Source: an uncultured Paraglaciecola sp. (GTDB taxonomy: Bacteria; Pseudomonadota; Gammaproteobacteria; Enterobacterales; Alteromonadaceae). Taken from it: DNA of 55,510 bases. The translations under genes were made by a program, and so were the position numbers. Where the stretch lies: the NCBI RefSeq assembly GCF_913020055.1, contig NZ_CAJWCF010000015.1, positions 1 through 55,510 of the forward strand, given 5' to 3'. The notes under the pieces were generated by a model. That model saw only the letters and a list, made by a program, of their open reading frames with translations. It had not been told where the DNA came from and searched no databases. Position 1 is the stretch's first letter, and each line of letters opens with the position of its first letter. Shown in pieces: positions 19,540 to 27,228 of this stretch.

Positions 19540-20139
19540 TTAAGATTGTTTCTTAAATCGACGTAATGCTAAGCCCATTAAGCCTAGAGCGAAGATGGCT
19601 AGGGTTGATGGTTCTGGTACTTGAACAAGAGACGTCAGGTAAAACCGGTCTAAGGTTAAGGTGCCATCGTATACTTGGGTTCTAGAATATCTATTATGCC
19701 TGAAGCTAATACTGTCATCCCTTTGGAAATTCCAGTCTAAAATACCGTTTACGATAGAACTGTTCCCAGCTTCATTAAAATCGATAGGAACCCTGTCATA
19801 CAAGGTGCTATATGTATCACCATTGGTAAATACATTTCCTGCACCAATAAAGGACTCTGCTCTCAAATAAAAATTATCAGATGCAGTTAATCTGACAGTA
19901 GTATTATAAATAGGATTCAATAAGTTTTCGTACCTTACGACGAAATCTACAATACTGGACTGGTTAAAATTAGATAAACCAACTATATCAGTTTCTTCTA
20001 TCCAAAAATCGTATGACAATTTATTGTTACCGGTTTCTGCAGTCATCACACCATGGTATTGAATAAGACCCGCTTGAGAACTTAGTGAGCTTAATAAGAT
20101 AAAAATTGAGAGAATTGTTTTTAAGATTGGATACTTCAC
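19540..20139 (-). CDS. PEP-CTERM sorting-domain protein
   Basis: A 199-residue exported protein. The signal peptide (about residues 3-22) is followed by a beta-rich middle with no recognised catalytic motif. The C-terminal tail has the PEP-CTERM layout: motif VPEPSTL, a hydrophobic helix, then RRFKKQS. Such proteins are processed by exosortase and sent to the cell surface or matrix; no exosortase lies in this window. The start is taken as GTG at 20139, which has AAAGGAA before it; an earlier TTG at 20169 would add ten charged residues to the signal peptide. Confidence 0.85.
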   Translation of the reverse strand: MKYPILKTILSIFILLSSLSSQAGLIQYHGVMTAETGNNKLSYDFWIEETDIVGLSNFNQSSIVDFVVRYENLLNPIYNTTVRLTASDNFYLRAESFIGAGNVFTNGDTYSTLYDRVPIDFNEAGNSSIVNGILDWNFQRDDSISFRHNRYSRTQVYDGTLTLDRFYLTSLVQVPEPSTLAIFALGLMGLALRRFKKQS

Positions 20140-20947
20140 AAAAAGATTCCTTTTGTATTCCCTCTTCAATTATTCTCAGAGGTAATTGATAGCAATTAAG
20201 AAGCCCAATTAGGACTAATTTACTCCTGAGGTAAGGACTTCTGATTAATAATGACTCAGCACAGAAGGTGCTTAAGAATAATAAAAAGGAAGAGGCTACT
20301 GCCTATTACATCAAATCCAGCAAAAATCACGCCGTAATAATTTAATATATTAAAAACAACAAGTTAATAAACATTACTAAATTAAAAATATCAATTGTGT
20401 AAATAAACCCGACACAACAAATACTAATGGTATGAGTTAGATATCACACCTTATTATCAAAAAATGTGACTGCCTATGCAGGTGGTTGCGTTGTATAGGC
20501 GATGAATGCCTTAGCAATTGGGTAATTCGAGTGTGCTAATAGACCAAGCAATATAATAACCGACAGTCCGCTATCGTTAGAGTCAGTTAAAATGTGAAAA
20601 GTCACTGACTGTCCGGTGATCGCTCATTGCCGTCAGTTATGTATGATTAATCGGATGATTGTTTTTCGCTCAATATAGTCTGATAGTTTGAATTCTCTTA
20701 CGTCCGCTTTAGGTCGATTTAAGCCTTTTCTAGACTAGAACCTTATGTCGGCTTTTGGCACAAAGTTCTCCGTCAGGGTTAACGCTCGACTGTCCGGTAT
20801 TAGGCTCGAAGCAGCCTGTCAGACAACTTCTGTTCAATGACGCAATGGCTCCATTACAGCAACTCAATCTAGCTGAGTTAACTGTTCACTATGTGTCAGC
20901 CTCCATACCGATAAATACCGCAAGTACTAGATCCATTCACAAACCCT
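20140..20947. other. Long intergenic region, partly repetitive in look
   Basis: About 800 nt with frequent stops in all frames. Its right half has recurring short words (for example GACTGTCCGGT at 20607 and 20788, and related GTCCGCT/GTCGGCT strings), which suggests a degenerate intergenic repeat or a decayed gene. No gene, tRNA or clear terminator could be supported. Confidence 0.5.
20607..20798. repeat. Pair of direct 11-bp repeats GACTGTCCGGT
   Basis: GACTGTCCGGT occurs at 20607-20617 and again at 20788-20798, with looser variants (ACAGTCCGCT near 20563, GTCGGCTTTTGG near 20747). The copies may be parts of a dispersed intergenic element. The function is unknown. Confidence 0.4.
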
Positions 20948-21940
20948 CTACAATAAAAACGTTTCATCACATACTTTACCGGCAAAGTAATACTGTAGAT
21001 TTTTCAGTGTGGTAGCGGCGCTTTGTTGCAAAGACTCAACGGTAAAAAAGCCTTGATGAACGGTAATTAATACGTTGGGAAAAGTGGCTAGCCTTTGATA
21101 GGTATCATCTGAAATTGTTTCGCAAACTAAGTCTGTATTGGATAATTCAGACTCCATTTCATATACATCTAATCCAAGATAACCGATTTTGCCACTTTTT
21201 AATCCTGAAACAATGGCTTGAGTGTTAACCAATCCACCGCGAGAGGTATTGATTATCATCACTTGGACTTTCATGTTTTGCACAGCTGCATGGTCAATCA
21301 TATGCTGCGAGTCTGCATTAAGTGGGCAATGTAAACTAATCACATCTGATTCTTTTATCAATTTGTCTAAACTAACGTATTGATGTCCCATGGCACTAAT
21401 ATCTTCAGAGGGGATAGGGTCACAACATAGTATTCGACAGCCAAAACCTGTGAGTATATCGACCAACCTTTTGCCTATGGCTCCGGTACCCACTATTCCG
21501 ACGGTTTTACAGCGTAAATTAAAGCCTAACAAACCATCTAGTTCAAAATTGTTATCGAGGACTCTGCTAGACGCTTTTATGAGTTTGCGATTAAGCGCTA
21601 GGATAATCGCCACAGTGTGCTCTGCAACCGACTCAGCAGAGTAACTAGGTACTCTTGACACACCAATGCCCAATTTACGCGCTTGTTCAAGATCGATATT
21701 ATTAAACCCTGCACACCTTAATGCCACATGATGGATATCAAAAGATTTAAGTGTTTTGAGAACAGATTCGTCAATCACATCGTTAACAAAAACAGATACG
21801 GCGTCAAAGGGCCTAGCTAGCTCAACAGTTTCAATATTAAGGCTACAATCCAAGAACTCTAATTCAAATCCAAAGTTATTATTTCGAGCACTTAAAAATT
21901 CCCGGTCATAGGGTTTACAGCTGAAAACACCGATTTTCAT
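20948..21940 (-). CDS. D-2-hydroxyacid dehydrogenase (D-lactate dehydrogenase, LdhA-like)
   Basis: A 330-residue NAD-dependent enzyme of the LdhA type. The Rossmann motif VGTGAIGKRLVDIL is at about 149-162, the catalytic Arg is in NTSRGGLVN, the Glu in the DVYEME stretch and the His in VLITVHQGFFT. It would reduce pyruvate to D-lactate, regenerating NAD+ in fermentation. A GAGG precedes the ATG. No FNR box was found upstream. Another 2-hydroxyacid substrate is possible. Confidence 0.9.
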   Translation of the reverse strand: MKIGVFSCKPYDREFLSARNNNFGFELEFLDCSLNIETVELARPFDAVSVFVNDVIDESVLKTLKSFDIHHVALRCAGFNNIDLEQARKLGIGVSRVPSYSAESVAEHTVAIILALNRKLIKASSRVLDNNFELDGLLGFNLRCKTVGIVGTGAIGKRLVDILTGFGCRILCCDPIPSEDISAMGHQYVSLDKLIKESDVISLHCPLNADSQHMIDHAAVQNMKVQVMIINTSRGGLVNTQAIVSGLKSGKIGYLGLDVYEMESELSNTDLVCETISDDTYQRLATFPNVLITVHQGFFTVESLQQSAATTLKNLQYYFAGKVCDETFLL

Positions 21941-22024
21941 TTTGCAATCCTCAATAGAAATGGACGGTAGAAAGCCCTTGAATGAATGTCATGCTGTTAT
22001 TTATTTAACAACACTATGGCTTTA

Positions 22025-22585
22025 TTACTTTGGCAACCTTTCAAAAATTAATGAAACAGCTTGGTTAATTCTATCTTCAAGATTTTCGTAGGTTTTTTCG
22101 CTCACTTTGCCAATAGCAACGCCTTCCCACAATAGAAGATTATTTTTGTTATCGATTAGATCGACATTCAAAGTGCCTTCGGTGTATTGAGTGATCCGCT
22201 CGTCAAAAATTGGGTAGTCGCCCCATACACCATAGTCACGTCGATAGTGATAATAAAAAGCAGCTGAGGGCACAGTATCGATTTTGATTTTGTCTTTAAC
22301 ATAGACGTTAAAGTTTACTAATAGATGAGGCTCTTCGGCATACTTATAACCCTTGTTTAGCATTTCGGTTTTTATCGCTGACTTAATGTAACGGTGGGAA
22401 AGTGAGTCGTATTGATCAGCTTTAAGTGTTAATTGCGGATGAAAACCAAAGGTCTGGTAATTATTAAGTTGAGCCGATTGATCTAACATACTATGAATAA
22501 TAGGCACAGACTGACACCCAATCATCAGGCTGGTCAACAGAAAAAGAAATACGCTTTGAATTGTAATTGGAATATTTTTGACCAT
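22025..22585 (-). CDS. DUF4136-domain lipoprotein
   Basis: A 186-residue protein with a signal peptide ending in the lipobox MIGC (Cys at 24). The remainder has DUF4136 features: NNYQTFGFHPQ near the start and the TEGTLNVDLIDNKNNLLLWEG segment near 136-156. It is probably an outer-membrane lipoprotein of unknown role. AGGAG precedes the ATG and an FNR-type box is centred about 92 nt upstream. Confidence 0.85.
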   Translation of the reverse strand: MVKNIPITIQSVFLFLLTSLMIGCQSVPIIHSMLDQSAQLNNYQTFGFHPQLTLKADQYDSLSHRYIKSAIKTEMLNKGYKYAEEPHLLVNFNVYVKDKIKIDTVPSAAFYYHYRRDYGVWGDYPIFDERITQYTEGTLNVDLIDNKNNLLLWEGVAIGKVSEKTYENLEDRINQAVSLIFERLPK

Positions 22586-22670
22586 AGCCGTTCTCCTAAA
22601 ACTATTGTTTATAGATTCGCATAAATACTGTTATACAGTTGTACTTTGCGCTTTATTGGTAAGGCTAGTT

Positions 22671-22684
22671 TTGATGCAAGTCAA
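22671..22684. promoter_or_regulatory. FNR/FixK-type box upstream of the DUF4136 lipoprotein
   Basis: TTGATGCAAGTCAA has one mismatch to TTGAT-N4-ATCAA. The centre is about 92 nt before the lipoprotein start. On its own it would be modest evidence; it counts because of the other boxes in the window. Confidence 0.5.
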
Positions 22685-22761
22685 AGTAATTTAAGTTGTG
22701 AAAACTATTTTGAAGGTGGAACCTAGAAATTTAGGGCTGTAAAATTGTAATCACTAAACTG

Positions 22762-23163
22762 TTAAACCTGCTCAATGACATTCAGTACTCTTTTAATCAA
22801 TGTGTTTTCTATAAAAGGCTTCTCAATGAAATCAATGGCCTTAGCTTGCATTGCACGAACAGCTACCGCCACTTCACTGCCTGATGACAAAACAATGGTA
22901 GGTAATCTAAGACCTAGATTATTAATATGCTCTAGCAACTCAATACCGTCCATTTGCGGTAAATTCACTTCAACTATTAGACAAGCTGCTCTGGTTCTTA
23001 ATTTTGTTTTAAGAAAATCTTCGGCCGATTCAAATACCTCTACTGCCACACCATTTATTTCAAGTAGTTTAGTAAGTGAACGTTGTAAATCATGATCACC
23101 GTCTACTATGTACACAATAGGTTTGATTAACCGTTTATTAACTACATTAATTTGAGATTCCAT
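22762..23163 (-). CDS. Single-domain receiver protein with Glu in place of the phospho-Asp
   Basis: A 133-residue stand-alone receiver similar to the FixJ receiver. The acidic pocket (D21, D23), Ser93 and the switch Lys115 (IEKPF) are kept, but the residue that should accept phosphate is Glu65 (CLIVEVNLPQMDG, where FixJ has Asp). There is no output domain. It lies just downstream of fixLJ and may be a phosphorylation-independent modulator of that system. The start is uncertain: ATG at 23163 has AGG before it; a GTG at 23193 would add ten residues. Confidence 0.82.
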   Translation of the reverse strand: MESQINVVNKRLIKPIVYIVDGDHDLQRSLTKLLEINGVAVEVFESAEDFLKTKLRTRAACLIVEVNLPQMDGIELLEHINNLGLRLPTIVLSSGSEVAVAVRAMQAKAIDFIEKPFIENTLIKRVLNVIEQV

Positions 23164-23278
23164 TAAAGGCCTAGATAACACTGTATTTAACACTTATTAA
23201 TTGATCAGTTATGGAATGTAATTATCAGTCTTTAGGAAGGTATACAGCAATAAGCATTTATACGTAAATTTAGGGTGT

Positions 23279-23929
23279 TTATTCAGCAGGTGAGGCATCC
23301 ACTACAATTTTAACCAGCTCAGCGAGTGATTTGACCTCCATTTTATCCATTACGTGTGCTCGATGGATTTCTACTGTTCTTTGGCTGAGATGAAGCTCAA
23401 TGGCAATAACCTTGTTGGCTTTACCCGACACTACCGCCTCAAGAATTTGAGTTTCTCTTTTGGTTAATAACGCCAATTTAGAATGAGTTTGTTGGACTTT
23501 TTTAGTTTGTTTTTGAGTTTTAAGATTTATTTGCAGGGCTTTTTGAATGGCGTCTATTAATTGCTGCTCTCTGTAAGGTTTCTGAATAAACTCGACCGCA
23601 CCTTGTTTCATCGCCTCAACTGCAGTGGGAATATCACCATGACCAGTAACAAAAATAATCGGCATACTACAGCCTAATTCTTCAAGCCTATGTTGGCATT
23701 CTATTCCGCTAATAACCGGCATTCGCATATCCAAGACTATACAACCATTGTGTTTATCGAAATCAGGTTCGTTGTATGCATTTAAAAAAACTTGGGCATC
23801 CTTATAACAAGTGTTTAACTGTCCAATACTATCTAACAACATGCCAACAGCGTCTAAAACGGCTTCATCATCATCCACTACATGTACCATAGGCGGTGAT
23901 AGTGAACTTTCTGATTGGTTGTTTTGCAT
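23279..23929 (-). CDS. fixJ: FixJ-like response regulator, LuxR-type output
   Basis: A 216-residue regulator. The receiver domain (about 14-130) has acidic residues D19-D21, phospho-acceptor Asp67 (IVLDMRMP), Thr in VTGHGD and Lys in IQKPYRE. A LuxR-type helix-turn-helix follows (about 150-212: LLTKRETQILEAVVSG, then LSQRTVEIHRAHVMDKM). It starts 1 nt after the kinase stop, so the two form a cognate pair. The expected target is the fixK-like gene nearby, but I could not identify a FixJ site with confidence. Confidence 0.88.
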   Translation of the reverse strand: MQNNQSESSLSPPMVHVVDDDEAVLDAVGMLLDSIGQLNTCYKDAQVFLNAYNEPDFDKHNGCIVLDMRMPVISGIECQHRLEELGCSMPIIFVTGHGDIPTAVEAMKQGAVEFIQKPYREQQLIDAIQKALQINLKTQKQTKKVQQTHSKLALLTKRETQILEAVVSGKANKVIAIELHLSQRTVEIHRAHVMDKMEVKSLAELVKIVVDASPAE

Positions 23930-23930
23930 A

Positions 23931-25124
23931 CTATTTCTCGATTTCTAATTGGTTAATGATATTTGCAGGTAAACTAAAAGAGAATACACAGCCCGATGGT
24001 TGACTAGGGGCAAAATATATTCTTCCACCATGCGCATGAATGATAGTTTGACTTACTGGTAAGCCCATCCCCATACCTGACTCTTTAGTGGTAAAAAATG
24101 GGTTAAATATATTGTTGCTGGACTCCTCATCTAAACCGTGTCCACTATCAATAACCGACACCTCTATTATGTCATCTGACAACCACTGGCTATAAATACG
24201 CAGTGGTGCACCTTTTAAGTGCTCCATGGCATCTATGCCGTTACGTATCATGTTTAGTAACACTTGTTGAATTTGCACTGGGTCAGCTGACAAATTTGGT
24301 TTCTTATCAAGGCTTAATTCTAATATAACTTCATGGTCAAGAATACGCGTATCGACTTTTGCTAAATTAACGGTCTCAAGTATTAGACTATTCAGATCTA
24401 CTGATTCCCGTTGTGCTACTCGTTTTTTTACAAATGTTCTGAGCCGATCAATTACATCGCTGGCGCGAATGGCTTGGTCACATATCTTATCCAATGCTGT
24501 GACTACCTTTAGTGTATTGTCTTGGGTAGTTGATTGTAAAAGTCGTTTAGACGCTTGGGCATAGCTAGATATAGCTGAAAGAGGTTGATTCATTTCGTGA
24601 GCAATGCCAGCAGCCAATTCTCCCATCGAACTTAATCTTGATACATGGGTTAATCGTTCTCTGCTTTGCTGTGCTTCAATCCTATTTTTTTCTTGTTCAG
24701 AAATATCTCGAATAATACCAACAAACTGTTTATGGCTAGACTCTTTCACTTCGCCAACACTCAGGAATATGGGGAATTCTTCGCCATTGGATTTTTTGCC
24801 TTTAACATTCCTACCTTTACCAATGATTTTTGTTTCGCCAGTAGCCAAGTAAGAAGATAGATATCCATCATGCTCTTCTCTATAAGGTGCAGGCATTAAC
24901 ATTTTAATGTTTTTACCCAGCACTTCTTGCGTTGTGTATAAAAACATCTTTTGAGCTGCTGAGTTAAACAGCTCAATATTGCCTTTCCCATTGATCACAA
25001 TTAAAGCGTCAACTGCAGCATCAAGTAGAGCATTCAACTTGGCATTAGCATCTTTTATGGGAGTTTGCTGGTGAGTACTTTCGTTCAACGTTTTGTTTAC
25101 TATTGGCATATCAAGCTCTTCCAT
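23931..25124 (-). CDS. fixL: FixL-like haem-PAS oxygen-sensing histidine kinase
   Basis: A 397-residue soluble kinase without membrane segments. The PAS domain (about 30-143) lines up with Bradyrhizobium FixL: haem-ligand His200 corresponds to H85 (REEHDGYLSSY) and distal Arg220 to R105 (IIGKGRNV), while FixL R206 and H214 are replaced by Ser and Lys. A coiled linker leads to the H-box (H176 in AAGIAHEMNQP), N-box N295, G1 DSGHG and G2 GMGMGL. It should autophosphorylate when O2 leaves the haem. ATG at 25124, preceded by AGGAAG, is preferred to a GTG at 25145. Confidence 0.87.
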   Translation of the reverse strand: MEELDMPIVNKTLNESTHQQTPIKDANAKLNALLDAAVDALIVINGKGNIELFNSAAQKMFLYTTQEVLGKNIKMLMPAPYREEHDGYLSSYLATGETKIIGKGRNVKGKKSNGEEFPIFLSVGEVKESSHKQFVGIIRDISEQEKNRIEAQQSRERLTHVSRLSSMGELAAGIAHEMNQPLSAISSYAQASKRLLQSTTQDNTLKVVTALDKICDQAIRASDVIDRLRTFVKKRVAQRESVDLNSLILETVNLAKVDTRILDHEVILELSLDKKPNLSADPVQIQQVLLNMIRNGIDAMEHLKGAPLRIYSQWLSDDIIEVSVIDSGHGLDEESSNNIFNPFFTTKESGMGMGLPVSQTIIHAHGGRIYFAPSQPSGCVFSFSLPANIINQLEIEK

Positions 25125-25311
25125 TAAGCACTTCCTATTTTGCACAAAGCATAGGTATTTTCCGAAACAATTTACGCGATAGTTCGGATAGCGAAACCAG
25201 TTGCTAACGATATATTATTTAACTCGAAAGTAACAGTGGCAGCTCGACAATTTAGTTTTATGTCAGTTGATAATCCTTATGGTAAACAAACCCTAAAGAG
25301 GTGTAATTAAC

Positions 25312-26076
25312 ATGAAAACTATCTCTCAACCGCAAAATGACTATTACAACGCTACAGTATTATTAGACTCCTGTATGAGTAGTCTAAACTCTTCAAATAT
25401 ATCAAAGCAGCGTGATTCACATCGCGTTTTTCATCGTAGAGATAGTTTATTTTCTGTAGGCGACCATTTCGAAGGTATTTACGTTTTGCGGTCAGGATCG
25501 GCGAAATCATTTATTACTTCTAGAGATGGTGAAGAGCACATTACAAAATTTTATTATCCAGGAGATATGTTAGGAATAGATGGATTTGATGGTTATATGC
25601 ATACCCAAACCATACGATTTCTTGAAACCAGTAGTGTCTGTTTAATCAAAGAATCTCAGGTTAGTAATTTGATGCAAACAAGCGCAGATTTTCGTAAGAC
25701 TTTATTACAATCAATGTCCCGTACCTTAGCCAGCGACAGCGCTATGATGATGTGTTTAAGCAGTTGTTCAAGTGAACAAAAAGTAGCAAGGTTTTTACTG
25801 GATTTATCCACAGTTTTTTCTGAAAGAAACCTCTCCGGAAGTGAATTTATGTTGAGCATGACTCGTACCGACATTGCCAATTATTTAGGTATGGCAATAG
25901 AAACTGTTAGCCGTGTGTTTGCTAGCTTTCAACAGAGAAATATTATTTCTGTAAAATTGCGCCATTTGTCTATTTTGGACTTCACTGCATTAAACAACTG
26001 CGTAACCATTGAAATATGCTCACAAACAGTAGAAAAAAGCTCGAACCTAAAAAAAATAAATCAAGCAATGAATTAA
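25312..26076 (+). CDS. Crp/Fnr-family regulator, FixK-like
   Basis: A 254-residue protein with a cNMP-type beta-roll (about 40-125), a dimer helix and a winged HTH. The recognition helix has E197, S200 and R201 (IETVSR), the FNR/FixK reading of TTGAT half-sites. FNR has four cysteine ligands; here the N-terminal trio is absent (only C21) although the FNR C122 position is kept (C110). Direct Fe-S oxygen sensing is therefore unlikely and control by FixLJ is the natural model. It is divergent from fixL. AGAGG precedes the ATG. Confidence 0.87.
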   Translation: MKTISQPQNDYYNATVLLDSCMSSLNSSNISKQRDSHRVFHRRDSLFSVGDHFEGIYVLRSGSAKSFITSRDGEEHITKFYYPGDMLGIDGFDGYMHTQTIRFLETSSVCLIKESQVSNLMQTSADFRKTLLQSMSRTLASDSAMMMCLSSCSSEQKVARFLLDLSTVFSERNLSGSEFMLSMTRTDIANYLGMAIETVSRVFASFQQRNIISVKLRHLSILDFTALNNCVTIEICSQTVEKSSNLKKINQAMN

Positions 26077-26153
26077 TCTGCTAGCAAACCCTTCTAGCAT
26101 AAAGATTACGACAAAATAATTAGTAACATTTATAACTTATTGGGATCCAAAAT

Positions 26154-26576
26154 ATGAAACAGTATGAACGTATAGTAGCGGCAATTGATGTCTATTCTGA
26201 ATATGACCATGTGCTCAAAAGGGCGTTAAGTATTGCCAATAATGCCAGTCAGCTAAGTGTTGTTTTTGTAACTTTACCGACTACTTATTTTCAACCCTAT
26301 ATCAGCGAAGTAGGGGGAGATTATGTTGCAGAAATACAGAAACAAGCAAAAACTCGCTTAGAAGACATAGCCAGCAAAAATGATATACCTAGCGATCAAG
26401 TACATATTCCTGTTGGCAATGCAGCTGAAGAAATTCATACATTAGCTAATGATATTAATGCTGATCTTATTGTTATCGGCACGCATGGCCGAAGTGGTCT
26501 TAAACTATTGTTAGGATCCACAGCTAATTCTGTTTTGCATGGTGCAAAGCAAGATGTGTTAGCAGTTAGAGTCTAA
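26154..26576 (+). CDS. Universal stress protein, UspA family
   Basis: A 140-residue single Usp domain with the ATP-binding motif G-x2-G-x9-G-S-T near the end (GTHGRSGLKLLLGSTANSV). It begins with the typical YERIVAAIDV strand. Usp genes are often part of FNR/Anr regulons in gammaproteobacteria; here the gene is 78 nt after fixK-like and could be cotranscribed. No box was found directly upstream. Confidence 0.9.
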   Translation: MKQYERIVAAIDVYSEYDHVLKRALSIANNASQLSVVFVTLPTTYFQPYISEVGGDYVAEIQKQAKTRLEDIASKNDIPSDQVHIPVGNAAEEIHTLANDINADLIVIGTHGRSGLKLLLGSTANSVLHGAKQDVLAVRV

Positions 26577-26584
26577 AATCAATC

Positions 26585-26618
26585 GAATAGGGGGCATGGC
26601 TAGGTTATGCCCCTATTC
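26585..26618. terminator. Hairpin terminator between usp and the DUF2892 gene
   Basis: GAATAGGGGGCAT and ATGCCCCTATTC form a strong stem with a 9-nt loop just after the usp stop. It lies between two convergent genes (usp stop 26576, DUF2892 stop 26634), so it may serve both. T-tracts are short. Confidence 0.65.
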
Positions 26619-26633
26619 AATGCTGTATATAGG

Positions 26634-26822
26634 TTAATCTTGTAACCCTAATTTTCTAAGTATCGTCATCATTGGACACCATTTTGTAAAACTTGACTGA
26701 ATTAAATTTGCCGCAATAAATACAGTAAAAAACACCCAGTTAGGATGTACATAATATGTCAAGCCTAACGAGACCAAGATCATCACCCCAGCTACCAACC
26801 TTAAAGCTTGATTAACGTTCAT
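26634..26822 (-). CDS. DUF2892 (YgaP-type) inner-membrane protein
   Basis: A 62-residue protein with two hydrophobic segments separated by PNW, and the family wording FTKWCPMMTILRKLGL at the end. The same module forms the membrane part of the rhodanese YgaP. It is divergent from the BigR/SqrR-like regulator and shares its operators, pointing to sulfane-sulfur handling. ATG at 26822 follows GAGG; a GTG 12 nt earlier is less likely. Confidence 0.85.
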   Translation of the reverse strand: MNVNQALRLVAGVMILVSLGLTYYVHPNWVFFTVFIAANLIQSSFTKWCPMMTILRKLGLQD

Positions 26823-26840
26823 TTTATACCTCACTTAACA

Positions 26841-26870
26841 TTAGATAATTCTAATATTAGACAAATCTAA
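26841..26870. promoter_or_regulatory. Two tandem ArsR-type operators, TTAGA-N4-TCTAA
   Basis: Two perfect palindromes lie side by side: TTAGATAATTCTAA (26841-26854) and TTAGACAAATCTAA (26857-26870), 16 bp from start to start; the second extends to ATATTAGA-N4-TCTAATAT (26854-26873). They sit in the divergent region between the DUF2892 gene and the ArsR-family regulator, the place expected for autoregulation by BigR/SqrR-type repressors. Confidence 0.75.
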
Positions 26871-26919
26871 TATAATGATTATAATATAGCAAGTGTAAAT
26901 TATATCGGAGCTACTAAAA

Positions 26920-27219
26920 TTGGATCTAGATCAAATAAAAGACAATGCTTCTGAGGCAGAATCATTTTTAAAGATGTTAGCCAATAAAAACAGGCTAATG
27001 ATTTTATGTAGCTTAGTTGACAAAGAATGTTCGGTCACCGAGTTAAATCAATCTGTACCTCTTACTCAATCTGCATTGTCACAGCATTTAGCGTCTTTGA
27101 GAAAAGCTGGTTTGGTATCTACTAGGCGCCAAGCACAAACCATTTATTACTCGGTGACAGACGTCAGAGTCAAACAAATAGTAGAGAAAATGTATGAATT
27201 CTTTTGTGGTAATGAATAG
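26920..27219 (+). CDS. ArsR-family repressor, BigR/SqrR-like sulfane-sulfur sensor
   Basis: A 99-residue winged-helix protein. It aligns with BigR across its length, and the two redox cysteines of BigR/SqrR are present: C30 (RLMILCSL) and C96 (EFFCGNE), plus an extra C37. In that family they form a tetrasulfide or disulfide on exposure to persulfide and release DNA. The start is TTG at 26920 with GGAG 8-9 nt upstream; there is no in-frame ATG that keeps helix 1. It heads the RND-adaptor-rhodanese set. Confidence 0.85.
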   Translation: MDLDQIKDNASEAESFLKMLANKNRLMILCSLVDKECSVTELNQSVPLTQSALSQHLASLRKAGLVSTRRQAQTIYYSVTDVRVKQIVEKMYEFFCGNE

Positions 27220-27228
27220 TTGAACAAT

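Noticed and set aside
20186..20199. FNR-like site TTGATAGCAATTAA upstream of the PEP-CTERM gene
   Set aside because: One mismatch only, but AT-rich context and a gene unrelated to the theme; not convincing alone.
20755..21015. 86-codon plus-strand frame in the long intergenic region
   Set aside because: TTG start, low-information sequence, and it runs into the end of the D-lactate-type dehydrogenase gene on the other strand.
25125..25311. A FixJ-binding site in the fixL-fixK divergent region
   Set aside because: I could not match any stretch to a FixJ site with confidence, so the FixJ to FixK step rests on gene order only.
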